The notes: generated by a model not told the origin, from the sequence alone. Shown: positions 18,047 to 30,239, counted from the stretch's first letter. The stretch: 64,000 nt of DNA from Massilia polaris (GCF_012927275.1 NZ_JABBGG010000007.1:248001-312000), one strand, 5' to 3'. A program made the numbers and translations.

Positions 18047-18788
18047 CCTGAGCGACCCGGGCACCTTGTGCGTTTCAATTCATGACGTGGCGCCGGACAC
18101 ATGGACCGAGTGCGAAGTGTTGCTGCAAGCGGTACGCGCCGTTGCGGACATCCCGCTGACCTGGCTGGTGATTCCGCATTACCACGGCAACGGCGCCCGT
18201 TCGCACCAGCTTGAAAGCACGCTGCAACAGATGCTCGAACATGGGCATGAGCTGGCGCTGCACGGCTATACCCATCTCGACGATGCGCCGGCGCGCGCCG
18301 GCCCGGTCGGATCGCTGGTCCGCAACGTCTACACCGAACGCGAGGGTGAGTTTGCCGCGCTCGATGAGCAGGAAGCGCGGCGCCGGATCGCGCTCGGGCT
18401 CGAATGGTTCCAGGCGCGCGGATGGCCGGTGTCAGGCTTTGTCGCGCCTGCGTGGCTGATGAGCCAGCAGGCGTGGCACGCCGTGCATGCGTTTCCCTTC
18501 CTCTACACCACAACCTTCACGCACTTTCACTTGCTCCAGCAAAAGCGCGAGGTGTTCTCGCCAAGCCTGGTCTATACGGCGCGCAACAAGGGGGGCAGGG
18601 CGCTGTCGCCCGTCACGGCATCCACCATCGCCTACCTGCTGAAGGATGCGCCGCTGGTGCGCTTTTCACTGCATCCGCGCGACGCGCATTATCCGGCGCT
18701 GGTGCGCCACGCCCAGCACCTGATCGCGCGCCTGCTCGAATCGCGCATGCCGCTGACCAAAGCGGCGTTCGCCCAGGCCTACCAGTAG
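18033..18788 (+). CDS. DUF2334 polysaccharide-deacetylase-like protein
   Basis: About 251 aa if started at TTG 18033 (or 18036), just inside the end of the glycosyltransferase gene; no ATG fits, as residues before CVSIHDVAP are not conserved-looking. SIHDVAP near the N-terminus and LALHGYTHLDD match the Asp/His metal-site motifs of the NodB-like DUF2334 fold. Such enzymes remove N-acetyl groups from sugars or are inactive relatives. It reads in the same operon as the GT4 gene and ends 10 bases past the stop of the convergent lipoprotein gene. Confidence 0.72.
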   Translation: MLQNDLSDPGTLCVSIHDVAPDTWTECEVLLQAVRAVADIPLTWLVIPHYHGNGARSHQLESTLQQMLEHGHELALHGYTHLDDAPARAGPVGSLVRNVYTEREGEFAALDEQEARRRIALGLEWFQARGWPVSGFVAPAWLMSQQAWHAVHAFPFLYTTTFTHFHLLQQKREVFSPSLVYTARNKGGRALSPVTASTIAYLLKDAPLVRFSLHPRDAHYPALVRHAQHLIARLLESRMPLTKAAFAQAYQ

Positions 18789-19063
18789 GGACCCCAGCCA
18801 CCGCCGAAGCGCCAGTGCGGCCGCGCGTAGCCGGCGTAATAATGCGACCGGCCGTAGCGTTCCATGTCGTCCTTCGCGCTCAGCTGAAGAACGCAGCCTC
18901 GCCACTGGTCGGAATTGGCGGCAAAGCCCAGTTTGGCGCACGCGGGGCCGTAAATCTGCATCATCCGGTCCATCTCGGCCTGCATGCTGGCGGCGCGCTG
19001 TTCGGGCGTCGCGCAGGCGGTTACAAAAAGAGCGGTCAACAACAGCATCAAGTAGCGAAGCAT
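18779..19063 (-). CDS. Small outer-envelope lipoprotein of unknown function
   Basis: 94 aa from the ATG at 19063 (GGAGA upstream). Signal MLRYLMLLLTALFVTACA ends in a lipobox with Cys at residue 17; Thr after Cys+1 gives no inner-membrane retention signal. The mature part carries an amphipathic stretch, two cysteines (PACAKLGF, RGCVLQL) and an aromatic tail ending GGGWGPYW. Function not recognised. Convergent with the upstream deacetylase-like gene (10-base overlap). Confidence 0.75.
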   Translation of the reverse strand: MLRYLMLLLTALFVTACATPEQRAASMQAEMDRMMQIYGPACAKLGFAANSDQWRGCVLQLSAKDDMERYGRSHYYAGYARPHWRFGGGWGPYW

Positions 19064-19253
19064 GGCGGTCTCCTTCCACTGGCGCGATGCCTGCGGCATC
19101 GTGCTTAAACCTAGCTTAGAACCCTTACATCAACGACCGCTGATGTACATCAGATCGTACTGCGGAACGTCTGTTTGTTCAACACCAAACTTCCCGTTTT
19201 GTACTTTCGGTTTTTCTGGCAATATCGCTTCCGGAGACAATAAAAGGATAACC

Positions 19254-21656
19254 ATGAGAAAGCATGGCGTAAAGATCTGGACCGTGCGCGCGGTATTGAC
19301 GCTGCTCGCACTGCTGGTGTCAGGACTGTTGGGTGCATGGCTGTTCCTGCGCGGAAGCCTCGCCCAGCTTGACGGACGCCGTACCTCAACCGGGCTGTCG
19401 GCGGAAGTGACGGTTGTGCGCGACGCGCAAGGCATCCCGACGATCAGCGGCAGCACCCGCGACGACGTTGCGTATGCCACCGGCTTCGTGCATGGACAGG
19501 ATCGCTTCTTCCAGATGGACCTGCTGCGCCGTGTCGGCGCCGGCGAACTGGCGGAGCTGTTTGGAGCGCGCGCGGTCCCGCTCGACAAATCGCACAGGCT
19601 GCACCGCTTCCGTGCCCGGGCCGATGCCACGCTCGCAGCGATGACGCCGGCCGAACGCCGCTTCCTCGAACGCTACGCCGCGGGCGTCAACGACGGCCTC
19701 GCAGCACTCGCGTCGAAGCCGTTCGAATACGCGCTGGTCAGCGCGGCGCCGCGGCCGTGGACGCCGGCCGACTCGCTGCTGGTGGTGTGGGCCATGTACT
19801 TCGACCTGCAAGGCATGCTGGAGCCGCGCGAACTGGCGCGCGGCTGGATCCGCGACAATACAAGCGCCGCGCAGCTGGCCTTCCTGCTGCCGGAAGCGAC
19901 GGCGTGGGATGCGCCGATCGACGGCGACAGCGTGCCGGTGGCAGCGTCGCCGTTACCGGAATCCGCCCCTGCTTGGTGGGGCAAGCCGCGCAAGGGCGAA
20001 CCGACCCGCATCGCCTCGGCGGACTTTGTCGATTCCGTCGGCAGCAATAACTGGGCGCTCGCGGGCAGCCGCAGCAAGGACGGCGCGGCAATCGTCTCGG
20101 ACGACATGCACCTCGGGATCCAGCTTCCGAACACCTGGTACCGCCTGGCGCTGCGCTTCCCGGCGTCCGACGGCACCATGCGCCGCGTCGCTGGCGTCAG
20201 CCTGCCGGGCGCGCCGCCGCTGATTGTCGTCGGCAGCAATGGCAAGGTCGCGTGGGGCTTCACGAACAGTTACGGCGACTACCTTGACCTCGTTGAAATC
20301 ACGACCGATCCTTCGCGGCCAGGGCAGGTGCAAACCCCGGCCGGGTGGGAGACGCCGGTGCGGCATGAAGAATCGATCCTGGTGAAGGGGGAAGCGGCCG
20401 AGAAGTTCGAAGTGCGCACCACGTCGTTCGGACCGGTGCGCGAGGCGGGCGGGCGAAGCTATGCGATCCACTGGATTGCGCATTCCGCGCAGGCGATCAA
20501 CCTGAACCCGATGAAGTTCGAAACCGTCGACACGCTCGATGCGGCGCTGTCCGCCGCGGCCACGGTGGGCATCCCGGCCCAGAACTTCGTCGCCGGCGAC
20601 GACCAGGGCAACATCGGCTGGACCATCGTCGGGACGATGGCGCGGCGCGCACAGCCTGGCATCGCTTCGACCTTCCCGCTGACGCTGGAGAATGCCGGGG
20701 CAGGGTGGCAGACGGCGCTCGCGCCTGACGCTTACCCGGTGCTGCGCAATCCGCCGGGCGGACAGCTGTCGACGGCCAACAGCCGCCAGCTGCAAGGGGC
20801 AGGCGCGCAGGTGATCGGCGATGGCGGCTTCGATATCGGCGCGCGCAACCGGCAGGTGCGCGACCAGCTCGCAGCCCTTGGCGCCGGCGCGGATGTCGCT
20901 GGCGTGTACGGCATTGCGATGGATGATCGCGCGGTCTTCATCGCGCCCTGGCGTGAGCGCGCGCTGAACGTACTGGATGCGGCCGCGCTGGATGGGAAGC
21001 CGCAGCGCGCGGAGTTCCAGCGTTTGTTGAAGGACAGCTGGAGCGGGCGCGCCAGTATCGATTCGGTCGGTTACAGGCTGGCGCGCCACTTCATGTGGTC
21101 GATGCACGATGTGCTGTATGGCGCCGCGAACGGGGAGATGGCTTCGCTCGATGAAAAGGCGGCTGCGGCTGCGGCCAGTTCGCGCTGGCCGGCCGTGGTG
21201 GCGCGTTTGCTGGACGAGCAGCCGGCCGGGTGGCTGCCTTCTTCTTATCGCAGCTGGCGAGAGGTACAGCTGGCCGCGATTGATGGCGTGATCGAGGAAT
21301 TGACCAGGGATGGCAAGCAGCTATCGGCGGCGACCTGGGGTGAGCGGAATACGGCCACGATCGTGCACCCGATCGGGAATGCGGTGCCGTTCCTGAAGCC
21401 CTGGCTGTCGGCGCCGCCGGACATGCTGCCAGGGGATGCGAACATGCCGCGCGTGGCGGGGGCGAAGTTCGGGCAGTCGCAGCGGATGACCGTGTCGCCG
21501 GGGCGTGAGGAGGAGGGTGTGTTTAATATGCCAGGTGGGCAGAGCGGGCATCCGCTGTCGCCGTTCTTCCTCAGCGGGCACCGGGATTGGGTGGAGGGGA
21601 AGGCGACGCCGTTCTTGCCGGGGGCGGCGAAGCATACTTTGGTGTTGGCGCCCTGA
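19254..21656 (+). CDS. Penicillin-acylase (Ntn-hydrolase) family amidase
   Basis: 800 aa from the ATG at 19254 (AAAGGA 6 bases upstream; the frame is open further but untranslated-looking). An N-terminal hydrophobic segment (residues ~10-30) exports it. The pattern RDAQGIPTISG, ATGFVHGQDRFFQMDLLRR, then the autoprocessing site G-SNNWALAG with nucleophile Ser at residue ~264, and GVSLPGAPPLIVVGSNGKVAWG are typical of the penicillin G acylase / N-acyl-homoserine-lactone acylase clan. Substrate cannot be told: beta-lactam, acyl-HSL or other N-acyl amides. Single gene. Confidence 0.88.
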   Translation: MRKHGVKIWTVRAVLTLLALLVSGLLGAWLFLRGSLAQLDGRRTSTGLSAEVTVVRDAQGIPTISGSTRDDVAYATGFVHGQDRFFQMDLLRRVGAGELAELFGARAVPLDKSHRLHRFRARADATLAAMTPAERRFLERYAAGVNDGLAALASKPFEYALVSAAPRPWTPADSLLVVWAMYFDLQGMLEPRELARGWIRDNTSAAQLAFLLPEATAWDAPIDGDSVPVAASPLPESAPAWWGKPRKGEPTRIASADFVDSVGSNNWALAGSRSKDGAAIVSDDMHLGIQLPNTWYRLALRFPASDGTMRRVAGVSLPGAPPLIVVGSNGKVAWGFTNSYGDYLDLVEITTDPSRPGQVQTPAGWETPVRHEESILVKGEAAEKFEVRTTSFGPVREAGGRSYAIHWIAHSAQAINLNPMKFETVDTLDAALSAAATVGIPAQNFVAGDDQGNIGWTIVGTMARRAQPGIASTFPLTLENAGAGWQTALAPDAYPVLRNPPGGQLSTANSRQLQGAGAQVIGDGGFDIGARNRQVRDQLAALGAGADVAGVYGIAMDDRAVFIAPWRERALNVLDAAALDGKPQRAEFQRLLKDSWSGRASIDSVGYRLARHFMWSMHDVLYGAANGEMASLDEKAAAAAASSRWPAVVARLLDEQPAGWLPSSYRSWREVQLAAIDGVIEELTRDGKQLSAATWGERNTATIVHPIGNAVPFLKPWLSAPPDMLPGDANMPRVAGAKFGQSQRMTVSPGREEEGVFNMPGGQSGHPLSPFFLSGHRDWVEGKATPFLPGAAKHTLVLAP

Positions 21657-21772
21657 TTCGGCGGATGCGCCTTGCTAAGGAGTGCCCGCTTACAAGCGGG
21701 TACCGTTCCGCAGGCGAATCGCATGCGATTCGAAACCCCTGCTACACCGCTTGCGCGCTTATCCGCCGAATC
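21655..21772. repeat. Nested palindromic repeat element between convergent genes
   Basis: A 12-bp inverted repeat (GATTCGGCGGAT at 21655-21666, ATCCGCCGAATC at 21761-21772) encloses a 7-bp hairpin (CCCGCTT-AC-AAGCGGG, 21685-21700) and a perfect 18-bp palindrome (21715-21732). The outer arms include the stop codon of the acylase gene and abut that of the GGDEF/EAL gene. Confidence 0.65.
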
Positions 21773-23879
21773 ACTTCGCCGGAGCCGCTATCGCGCACAC
21801 CTTCTGCAGCATCAGCGCGATCGAATCGTGCGGCGACGGATGCCCCAGATAGAATCCCTGCACCATATCGCAGCCCAATTGCTCGAGCAGCACCAGCTGC
21901 TCGTCGGTCTCGACGCCCTCGGCCACCACCGACATCTTCAACCCATGCGCCATCGCGATGATCGCGCGCGTGATCGCCGCGTTCTCCGAATCCTGCGGCA
22001 GCCCGCAGATAAAGCTCTTGTCGATCTTCAGCGCCCTCACATCGAAGCGCTTCAGGTAGTTCATCGACGAGTAGCCGGTGCCGAAGTCGTCGATCGACAA
22101 ATACACGCCGATCGCGCGCAACTGCTCCAATGTGGCCATGGTCGCCCGCGCGTCGTCCATCAAGGTGCCTTCGGTCAGTTCGAGCTCCAGCAACTTCGGA
22201 TCGAGCCCGGTGTCGTGCAAGGCCGACATCACGATCTGCGCCAGGTTCTCGTCCTTGAACTGCCTGGCCGATAAATTCACCGCCATGCGCACCATTCGCT
22301 GGGTCTGGCGCTGCCACCGCTTGGCCTGGTGGCAGGCGGTGCGCAGCACCCATTCGCCAATCGGCACGATCAGGCCCGTCTCTTCGGCGAGCGGGATGAA
22401 TTCGTTCGGCGAGATGATGCCGCGTTCCGGATGGCGCCATCTCACCAGCGCTTCAACGCCGACGATTTCGGTCGAACGCACGTCGATCTGCGGCTGGTAC
22501 AGCAAATAGAGTTCGTCGTTCTTGATCGCCTTGCGCAGGCCGACTTCGAGCTTTACGTGGCTCATGATCTGCATCGTCAGCGATGAGCTGTACAGCTTGG
22601 CGTTGTTCTTGCCGCAGTTCTTGGCGTGGTACATGGCGGTATCCGCGTACTTGAGCAGCGAGTCGCAGTCGTCGCCGTCTTCGGGGAACAGCGAGATGCC
22701 GATGCTCGCGGTGACGAAGATCTCGTGGCCTTCGATGAGGAAGGGCCTGCGCATCGCTTCCTTGACGCGGTGCGCGACGTTGAGCGCGTTCTCGACCCGC
22801 TCCAGGTCGGGGATCAGGATCGTGAACTCGTCGCCGCCAAGCCGGGCCAGGTTGGTGGCCTGGTCGCCGCGCGACACCAGGTCGCTGGGCCGGATGGTTT
22901 CACGCAGACGTTCGGAGACGATCTTGAGCAGGTGGTCGCCGACGTTGTGACCCAGCGTGTCGTTGATGCGCTTGAAGGCGTCGAGGTCCATGAACAGCAC
23001 TGCGAACTTCTTGTTGCCGACCTTGGAGCGGTGCAGTTCGCGCTCCAGCGTTTCGAGGAAGGCCTGGCGGTTCGGGATGCCGGTCAGGCTGTCGCAGTAG
23101 GCCAGCCGCCGTATCTGTTCCTCGGTGCGTTTGCGCTCGCTGATGTCGCGCACGAGGCCGAGCACTTCTTCGGGGCCGGTGGCGACCAGGCGCGCTTCGA
23201 AGTGCTGCACCGTGCCGAAGCGGATCAGCTCATAGTCGACCGAGCGGATATGCTGGGTTTCGAGCACGGCGCGCATCTGTTCCAGCAGCCGTTCGGCGAT
23301 CTCGCGCGGGAACACGTCGGTGATGTGCTTGCCGACGCAATTCTCGGTCGGGAAGGCGGCGGAGGCGTCGTGGCCTTGTTCGTAATCGAGGTAGAAGCCG
23401 TCTTTATTCAGGCGGAAGAAGGTGTCGGGAATGGCCGCGAGCACCGCACGGTTGTGGGCGTCGGCGATGCGCAGCCGGACGATGGCGTCGCTGGCGCGCA
23501 GCACGTACAGCACGCGGTGTCCGAGTATCGGCCAGTTGATCGGCTTCGAGACGAAGTCGGTGGCGCCGACCTCATAGGCGTTGGTGACGGCTTCGATGTC
23601 GTCGCCGCCGGTGACCATGATGATCGGGACGGCGGAGCCGGTTTCGATGCGGCGGATTTCGCGGCAGGCGGCAAAGCCGTCCATGTTGGGCATGTCGACG
23701 TCCATCAGGATCAGGTCGGGCGACATGCTCTGGAAAAGGCTCACGGCCTGCCGGCCGTCTTCGGCTTCGACGGCGTCGAGTCCGACCTGGCCGAGCATCT
23801 CGAGCATCAGCAGCCGCATGACCGGATCGTCGTCGGCGACGAGGACGACGCCGCGCTTGGGAGGTTTGGATGCGGCCAT
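21771..23879 (-). CDS. REC-PAS-GGDEF-EAL cyclic-di-GMP regulator
   Basis: 702 aa from the ATG at 23879. REC domain at ~8-125 ([13 protein letters not shown], phospho-Asp in [13 protein letters not shown]), a PAS-like sensor at ~135-260, GGDEF at ~265-430 with an intact RLGGDEF, and EAL at ~440-695 with intact VEALVRW and DDFGTGYSS. Both making and breaking of c-di-GMP are therefore possible. The start codon is one base from the stop codon of the hybrid kinase gene upstream (TGA-C-ATG), which points to a phosphorelay from that kinase to this receiver. Confidence 0.92.
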   Translation of the reverse strand: MAASKPPKRGVVLVADDDPVMRLLMLEMLGQVGLDAVEAEDGRQAVSLFQSMSPDLILMDVDMPNMDGFAACREIRRIETGSAVPIIMVTGGDDIEAVTNAYEVGATDFVSKPINWPILGHRVLYVLRASDAIVRLRIADAHNRAVLAAIPDTFFRLNKDGFYLDYEQGHDASAAFPTENCVGKHITDVFPREIAERLLEQMRAVLETQHIRSVDYELIRFGTVQHFEARLVATGPEEVLGLVRDISERKRTEEQIRRLAYCDSLTGIPNRQAFLETLERELHRSKVGNKKFAVLFMDLDAFKRINDTLGHNVGDHLLKIVSERLRETIRPSDLVSRGDQATNLARLGGDEFTILIPDLERVENALNVAHRVKEAMRRPFLIEGHEIFVTASIGISLFPEDGDDCDSLLKYADTAMYHAKNCGKNNAKLYSSSLTMQIMSHVKLEVGLRKAIKNDELYLLYQPQIDVRSTEIVGVEALVRWRHPERGIISPNEFIPLAEETGLIVPIGEWVLRTACHQAKRWQRQTQRMVRMAVNLSARQFKDENLAQIVMSALHDTGLDPKLLELELTEGTLMDDARATMATLEQLRAIGVYLSIDDFGTGYSSMNYLKRFDVRALKIDKSFICGLPQDSENAAITRAIIAMAHGLKMSVVAEGVETDEQLVLLEQLGCDMVQGFYLGHPSPHDSIALMLQKVCAIAAPAK

Positions 23880-23880
23880 G

Positions 23881-26724
<2,844 letters not shown>

Positions 26725-26901
26725 GTGGTTTCCTGCGGAAGCACGACGGAGTGGGCACGCGGATGAGCTATTTCACTACGTAAAATATTGCAATTCCATC
26801 AGGAAAAATATACGGGGAAAGATTCTGGGGAGCCTTGAGCGAGCGCAAGTAAGGCAGGCGCGCGCGGCTGGAAGGAAACAGTGGTGGGGGTGTAAACGAA
26901 A

Positions 26902-26926
26902 AATCGGGGTCAACGTGACCCCGATT
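26902..26926 (-). terminator. Rho-independent terminator after ybdD
   Basis: A perfect 11-bp stem (AATCGGGGTCA / TGACCCCGATT, 3-nt loop); on the minus strand it is followed by TTTTCG. It ends the cstA-ybdD transcript. Confidence 0.85.
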
Positions 26927-26963
26927 GACAAGACGCGCGGCGATGGACCGCGTCAACTCTTTG

Positions 26964-27161
26964 CTAGCAGCAGCCCCCGCTTCTGGCACTGCCGTAGCGC
27001 GCTTCTTGCCGCTCGCGGAAGAATTCCTCGTACGTCATCATGGGCTGGCCCGGATGGGTCGTTTCCATGTGCGATACGTAGGTGTCGTACTCGGGTAGGC
27101 CGACCATCAGGCGCATGCTCTGCCCCAGATACCGACCCGCCTGCGCCAGCTTGTCGAACAT
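26964..27161 (-). CDS. ybdD: YbdD/YjiX family small protein
   Basis: 65 aa; [30 protein letters not shown] and [16 protein letters not shown] are the hallmark of the YbdD/YjiX (DUF466) family, normally encoded right after cstA-type pyruvate/peptide transporters, as here (7 bases after the cstA remnant). A Cys-Cys ends the protein. The gene itself is intact, but its promoter side has been lost with the 5' part of cstA. Confidence 0.9.
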   Translation of the reverse strand: MFDKLAQAGRYLGQSMRLMVGLPEYDTYVSHMETTHPGQPMMTYEEFFRERQEARYGSARSGGCC

Positions 27162-27168
27162 GGCCGCC

Positions 27169-27749
27169 TTATGCCGCAGCCGACGGCGCGAACGGCGTTT
27201 CTTTGGTGCTCGGCATGGCGTGGGCGCGTGCAGCCATCGCGGCACGAATACCGAAGACCAGCACCGACACCACGACCACCATGAAGAACATCGCCAGGCC
27301 CGCATCGAGGTAATCGTTGAACACGATGCGTTCCATCTGCTCCATGCTCTTGGCCGGCGCCAGCACGATCCCCTCGTTAATCGCCGTCTGGAACTTGTTG
27401 GCGTGCGCCAGGAAGCCAACCTTGACGTTTTCGCTGAACACTTTCTGCCAGCCTGCGGTCAGCGTGCACAGCAGCAGGAACACCGTCGGCGCCAGCGTCA
27501 CCCACGCATACTTCGCACGCTTCATCTTGAACAGTACAACGGTGCCCAGGATCAGCGCGATACCGGCCAGCATCTGGTTGGCGATGCCGAACAGCGGCCA
27601 CAAGGTGTTGATGCCGCCCAGCGGATCGGCCACGCCCTGGTACAGGAAGTAGCCCCAGGCAGCAACGCACAGCCCGGTTGCGGTCAGGTTAGCTACCAGT
27701 GAATCGGTGCGCTTGAACGAAGGAACGAATGCGCCCATCAAGTCTTGGT
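27169..27749 (-). pseudogene. cstA: Truncated cstA: C-terminal ~190 residues of the carbon starvation / pyruvate transporter
   Basis: Only the last ~190 residues of a ~690-residue CstA remain: ...QDLMGAFVPSFKRTDSLVAN, then GINTLWPLFGIANQMLAGIAL and several membrane spans. CstA-like sequence can be followed upstream to about 27747 (the QDL codons), after which the DNA abruptly becomes sensor-kinase coding sequence on the opposite strand. A TTG at 27741 could start a short product, but the first ~500 residues are missing, so transport function is unlikely. Cause: deletion, inversion or assembly join. Confidence 0.85.
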
Positions 27750-27756
27750 CCGAAGC

Positions 27757-27881
27757 GGGGCATTGGCCTACGCAATATGATGGAACGAATGGACGCTATC
27801 GGCGGCCGCCTGGATATCGCGTCTTCCGCTGACGGGACTGTGGTAAAGGCGTCGATTGTAATGAACCGATTGGAATCATGA
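27757..27881 (+). pseudogene. 3' remnant of a NarX/LiaS-type sensor histidine kinase gene
   Basis: 41 codons ending TGA at 27879-27881 read GIGLRNMMERMDAIGGRLDI, the G-box and C-terminus of the HATPase domain of HPK7-type kinases that pair with NarL-family regulators. It overlaps the regulator ATG by four bases (ATGA), as in intact kinase-regulator operons. Everything 5' of the G-box is missing; the truncation point coincides with that of cstA. Confidence 0.8.
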
Positions 27882-28513
27882 CGACACAAATAATCAGGAT
27901 TATGCTGGTCGACGACCACCCGCTGGTGCGCGACGGTCTGCGCGCGCGTCTTGAAGCAGTTCCGCATTTCCAGGTCGTGGCCGAGGCGGATGGCGCAGAC
28001 GACGCACTCAGGCAAGCGGGATCGGAGCAGGTGGACCTGGTGCTTATGGACATCAACATGCGCGGCACTAATGGCATCGAGGCAACCAGCCGGCTCGCAG
28101 CGGCTTACCCGCACATCGCGGTGCTGATCCTGTCGATGCACGACAAGCTCGAATACGTCAGCCAGGCAATGCAGGCCGGCGCGCGCGGCTACGTGCTGAA
28201 GGACGCGCCGGGCAAGGACATTGTGCTGGCGATTGAGACGGTAACGTCGGGCGGGATTTACTACAGTGCGGCGCTGGCGCGGCAACTGGCGCATCCAATG
28301 GCGCAGGACAACCAACTGACGGTGCGCGAGCAGGAAGTGCTGCAGCACATTGCCGCCGGACAGTCGAACAAGCAAATCGCGCGCGATCTTGATTTGTCAG
28401 TGCGAACGGTTGAAACGCACCGCTTGAACATCAAGCGAAAGTTGGGCATCGAGGGGCAGGCCGAGCTGATCAAATTCGCCGTGCAGCACGCCCATTTCGA
28501 GGGCGGGCGGTAG
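27878..28513 (+). CDS. NarL/LuxR-family response regulator
   Basis: 211 aa. Receiver domain ~6-120 with acidic DD pocket (MLVDDHPLVRDG), phospho-Asp58 in LVLMDINMRG and Lys in KDAPG; C-terminal LuxR helix-turn-helix at ~148-205 (LTVREQEVLQHIAAGQSNKQIARDL...TVETHR). Complete and of normal length. Its partner kinase survives only as the overlapping 3' remnant, so the regulator is orphaned at this locus and may lack its native promoter. Confidence 0.92.
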   Translation: MTTQIIRIMLVDDHPLVRDGLRARLEAVPHFQVVAEADGADDALRQAGSEQVDLVLMDINMRGTNGIEATSRLAAAYPHIAVLILSMHDKLEYVSQAMQAGARGYVLKDAPGKDIVLAIETVTSGGIYYSAALARQLAHPMAQDNQLTVREQEVLQHIAAGQSNKQIARDLDLSVRTVETHRLNIKRKLGIEGQAELIKFAVQHAHFEGGR

Positions 28514-28564
28514 ACGAACGCTCAGCAGGATTGGCGCCCGCTGCCCATCCGGGAATGATTTCTG

Positions 28565-28570
28565 TATAAT
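28565..28570 (+). promoter_or_regulatory. -10 box of the tRNA-Ser promoter
   Basis: A perfect TATAAT 11 bases before the tRNA 5' end; no clear -35 box was seen at the proper distance. Confidence 0.55.
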
Positions 28571-28581
28571 GCGGGCCAGCA

Positions 28582-28671
28582 GGAAGCGTGGCCGAGCGGT
28601 TGAAGGCACCAGTCTTGAAAACTGGCGACGGGGGAACCTGTTCGTGAGTTCGAATCTCACCGCTTCCGCCA
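28582..28671 (+). tRNA. tRNA-Ser (anticodon UGA)
   Basis: Acceptor arms GGAAGCG (28582-28588) and CGCTTCC (28661-28667) pair perfectly, followed by G and encoded CCA to 28671. Anticodon TGA is at 28616-28618, in the loop closed by CCAGT/ACTGG. The long variable arm (GACGGGGGAACCTGTTC region) is typical of serine tRNAs. The integrase gene starts 195 bases downstream, so this gene's 3' part is the prophage attachment site. Confidence 0.95.
28640..28671 (+). other. Probable attL: tRNA-Ser 3' end used as prophage attachment site
   Basis: P4-type integrases recombine in tRNA 3' ends and leave the tRNA intact; the T-arm to CCA part of tRNA-Ser here borders phage sequence. No second copy was found in the window, so attR must be beyond base 64000. 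The core limits are a guess. Confidence 0.6.
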
Positions 28672-28784
28672 GAACAATGTTCCTAGTCATTCCCCAACGT
28701 TCCAAATCCCCGGAATCTACCGCAATCCTCCTATGAGAACACGTTTCTCATTGTTCCGGGTTGTTTGTTGCCAGCCCGCAAAAT

Positions 28785-28866
28785 TGTTGGTATAAGTGTT
28801 GGTACGCTTTCGATACCAACAACGCCGTATACCAACACATCGGATTCGGCACATTCCATACCAACA
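28785..28866. promoter_or_regulatory. Cluster of five integrase arm-type sites
   Basis: TGTTGGTAT-type 9-mers occur at 28785 and 28797 (last base C) on the plus strand and at 28813, 28829 and 28858 on the minus strand (ATACCAACA). The last one ends at 28866, directly before the integrase ATG, so binding could also repress int. A TGAGAA-N5-TTCTCA inverted repeat lies upstream at 28734-28750. Confidence 0.7.
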
Positions 28867-30060
28867 ATGCGCCTCACGGACATCAAATGCCGGCAAGCCA
28901 AGCCCGGCGAAAAGCTGCTAAAACTTTCGGATAGTGGTGGACTCCAGCTCCACGTGTTTCCTGCCGGATCAAAGCTCTGGCGTGGCGCCTATCGCTACAA
29001 CGGCAAGCAAAAGACGTTTGCCATGGGCGCCTATCCAGCGTTGAGCCTGCAGGACGCAAGGGAAACCTGGAAGGCTGCCAAGGCGCAACTGGTCGCAGGA
29101 ATCGACCCCACCACCGAGCGGCGCGTCGAGAAGTTGCGCGCGGCCGCAGCTGACGGAAAGACCTTCGAGCAGGTTGCAATCGAATGGCGCGGGACAAAAT
29201 ACCCTGCCGTGTCGAAGACCGGCGACGACGCGCTGCACCGAGTCACGATGAACATCTTCCCTGATCTCGGTTTGCTACCGATCGCGTCGATCGATCCGCC
29301 GATGGTTCTCGCATCATTGCGTCGTATCGAAGCACGCGGCTCGCTGGATATGACCAAGCGAGTTCAGCGCCTGGTGGTTCGGATATTCAACTACGCTATC
29401 GCATCCGGCCTGCGCAAGGACAATCCGGGTGCACCAGTCGGGGAAGCTTTGAAGGGGCATAAGGCCGGGCATTTTGCATCGATCGACGTTGAAGAGCTCC
29501 CGCAATTCCTGGTCGATCTGGCCAAGGCCGAGGCTGAACTGGAAATGAAGACGAGGACAGCCACGCGGCTTGTGATGCACACTTTCGTCCGTACCGAGGA
29601 GATTGTTGGTGTGCCCTGGAGCGAGCTCGACCTGGATAAGGCGCTGTGGGAGATCCCCGCGGAGCGGATGAAGATGAAGCGCGGTCACATAGTGCCGTTG
29701 TCGCGCCAGGCAGTGGCGTTGTTCCGGCAGATGGAGCCGATTACTGGCGGTCGCCACTACGTCTTCGCGCACAGGTCGAAGTCCAGGGAACACATGGACA
29801 ACAACACCATCCTCCGCGCGCTTGGCCGCATGGGCTACAAAGGCAAGATGACCGGACATGGCTTCAGGTCGCTGGCCATGTCGGCAATCACCCAGCAGCT
29901 TGGCTACGACGAGAAGATCGTCGACCTGCAGCTGGCGCACGTCAAGGAAAATAAGACTGACCAGGCTTACGATCGTGCGAAGTGGCTCAAGGAGCGCACG
30001 CGCATGATGCAAGACTGGTCTGATTACATCGACAAGGTGGCGGCCACTGGGGTCCTTTGA
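28867..30060 (+). CDS. int: Prophage P4-type tyrosine integrase
   Basis: 397 aa from the ATG at 28867, where MRLTDIKCRQAKPGEKLLKLSDSG begins the DUF4102 arm-binding domain typical of this family; codons further upstream lie in the arm sites. Core-binding domain ~100-200, catalytic domain ~210-385 with the Arg of TFVRTEEIVG, HGFRS (H-x-x-R), LAH and the Tyr of DQAYDRAKW. It mediates insertion into, and with AlpA excision from, tRNA-Ser. No damage seen. The last 37 bases overlap the convergent alpA gene. Confidence 0.93.
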   Translation: MRLTDIKCRQAKPGEKLLKLSDSGGLQLHVFPAGSKLWRGAYRYNGKQKTFAMGAYPALSLQDARETWKAAKAQLVAGIDPTTERRVEKLRAAAADGKTFEQVAIEWRGTKYPAVSKTGDDALHRVTMNIFPDLGLLPIASIDPPMVLASLRRIEARGSLDMTKRVQRLVVRIFNYAIASGLRKDNPGAPVGEALKGHKAGHFASIDVEELPQFLVDLAKAEAELEMKTRTATRLVMHTFVRTEEIVGVPWSELDLDKALWEIPAERMKMKRGHIVPLSRQAVALFRQMEPITGGRHYVFAHRSKSREHMDNNTILRALGRMGYKGKMTGHGFRSLAMSAITQQLGYDEKIVDLQLAHVKENKTDQAYDRAKWLKERTRMMQDWSDYIDKVAATGVL

Positions 30061-30239
30061 CGCGCCCTCATGCGTTCTTCAATCCACTTGTCGATCTCGG
30101 CCTCGATCCAGCCCATGGCTTTACCGCCCAGGCTGATCGACTCGGGGAATTGCCCGGCCGTGGACATTCGGTAGAGGGTCGTCCTCCCGAGGCCAGTTTT
30201 CTTGATTACCTCAGGGAGGCGGATGACACGGTGCGTCAT
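30024..30239 (-). CDS. alpA: AlpA-family excisionase/regulator
   Basis: 71 aa with a winged MerR-like helix-turn-helix: VIRLPEVIKKTGLGRTTLYRM, then FPESISLGGKAMGWIEAEIDKWI, the standard AlpA pattern. AlpA proteins act as recombination directionality factors or activate int in P4-like elements. It is the last gene of the leftward early operon and overlaps the end of int tail to tail, so excisionase would be made when the operon is induced. Confidence 0.88.
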   Translation of the reverse strand: MTHRVIRLPEVIKKTGLGRTTLYRMSTAGQFPESISLGGKAMGWIEAEIDKWIEERMRARQRTPVAATLSM

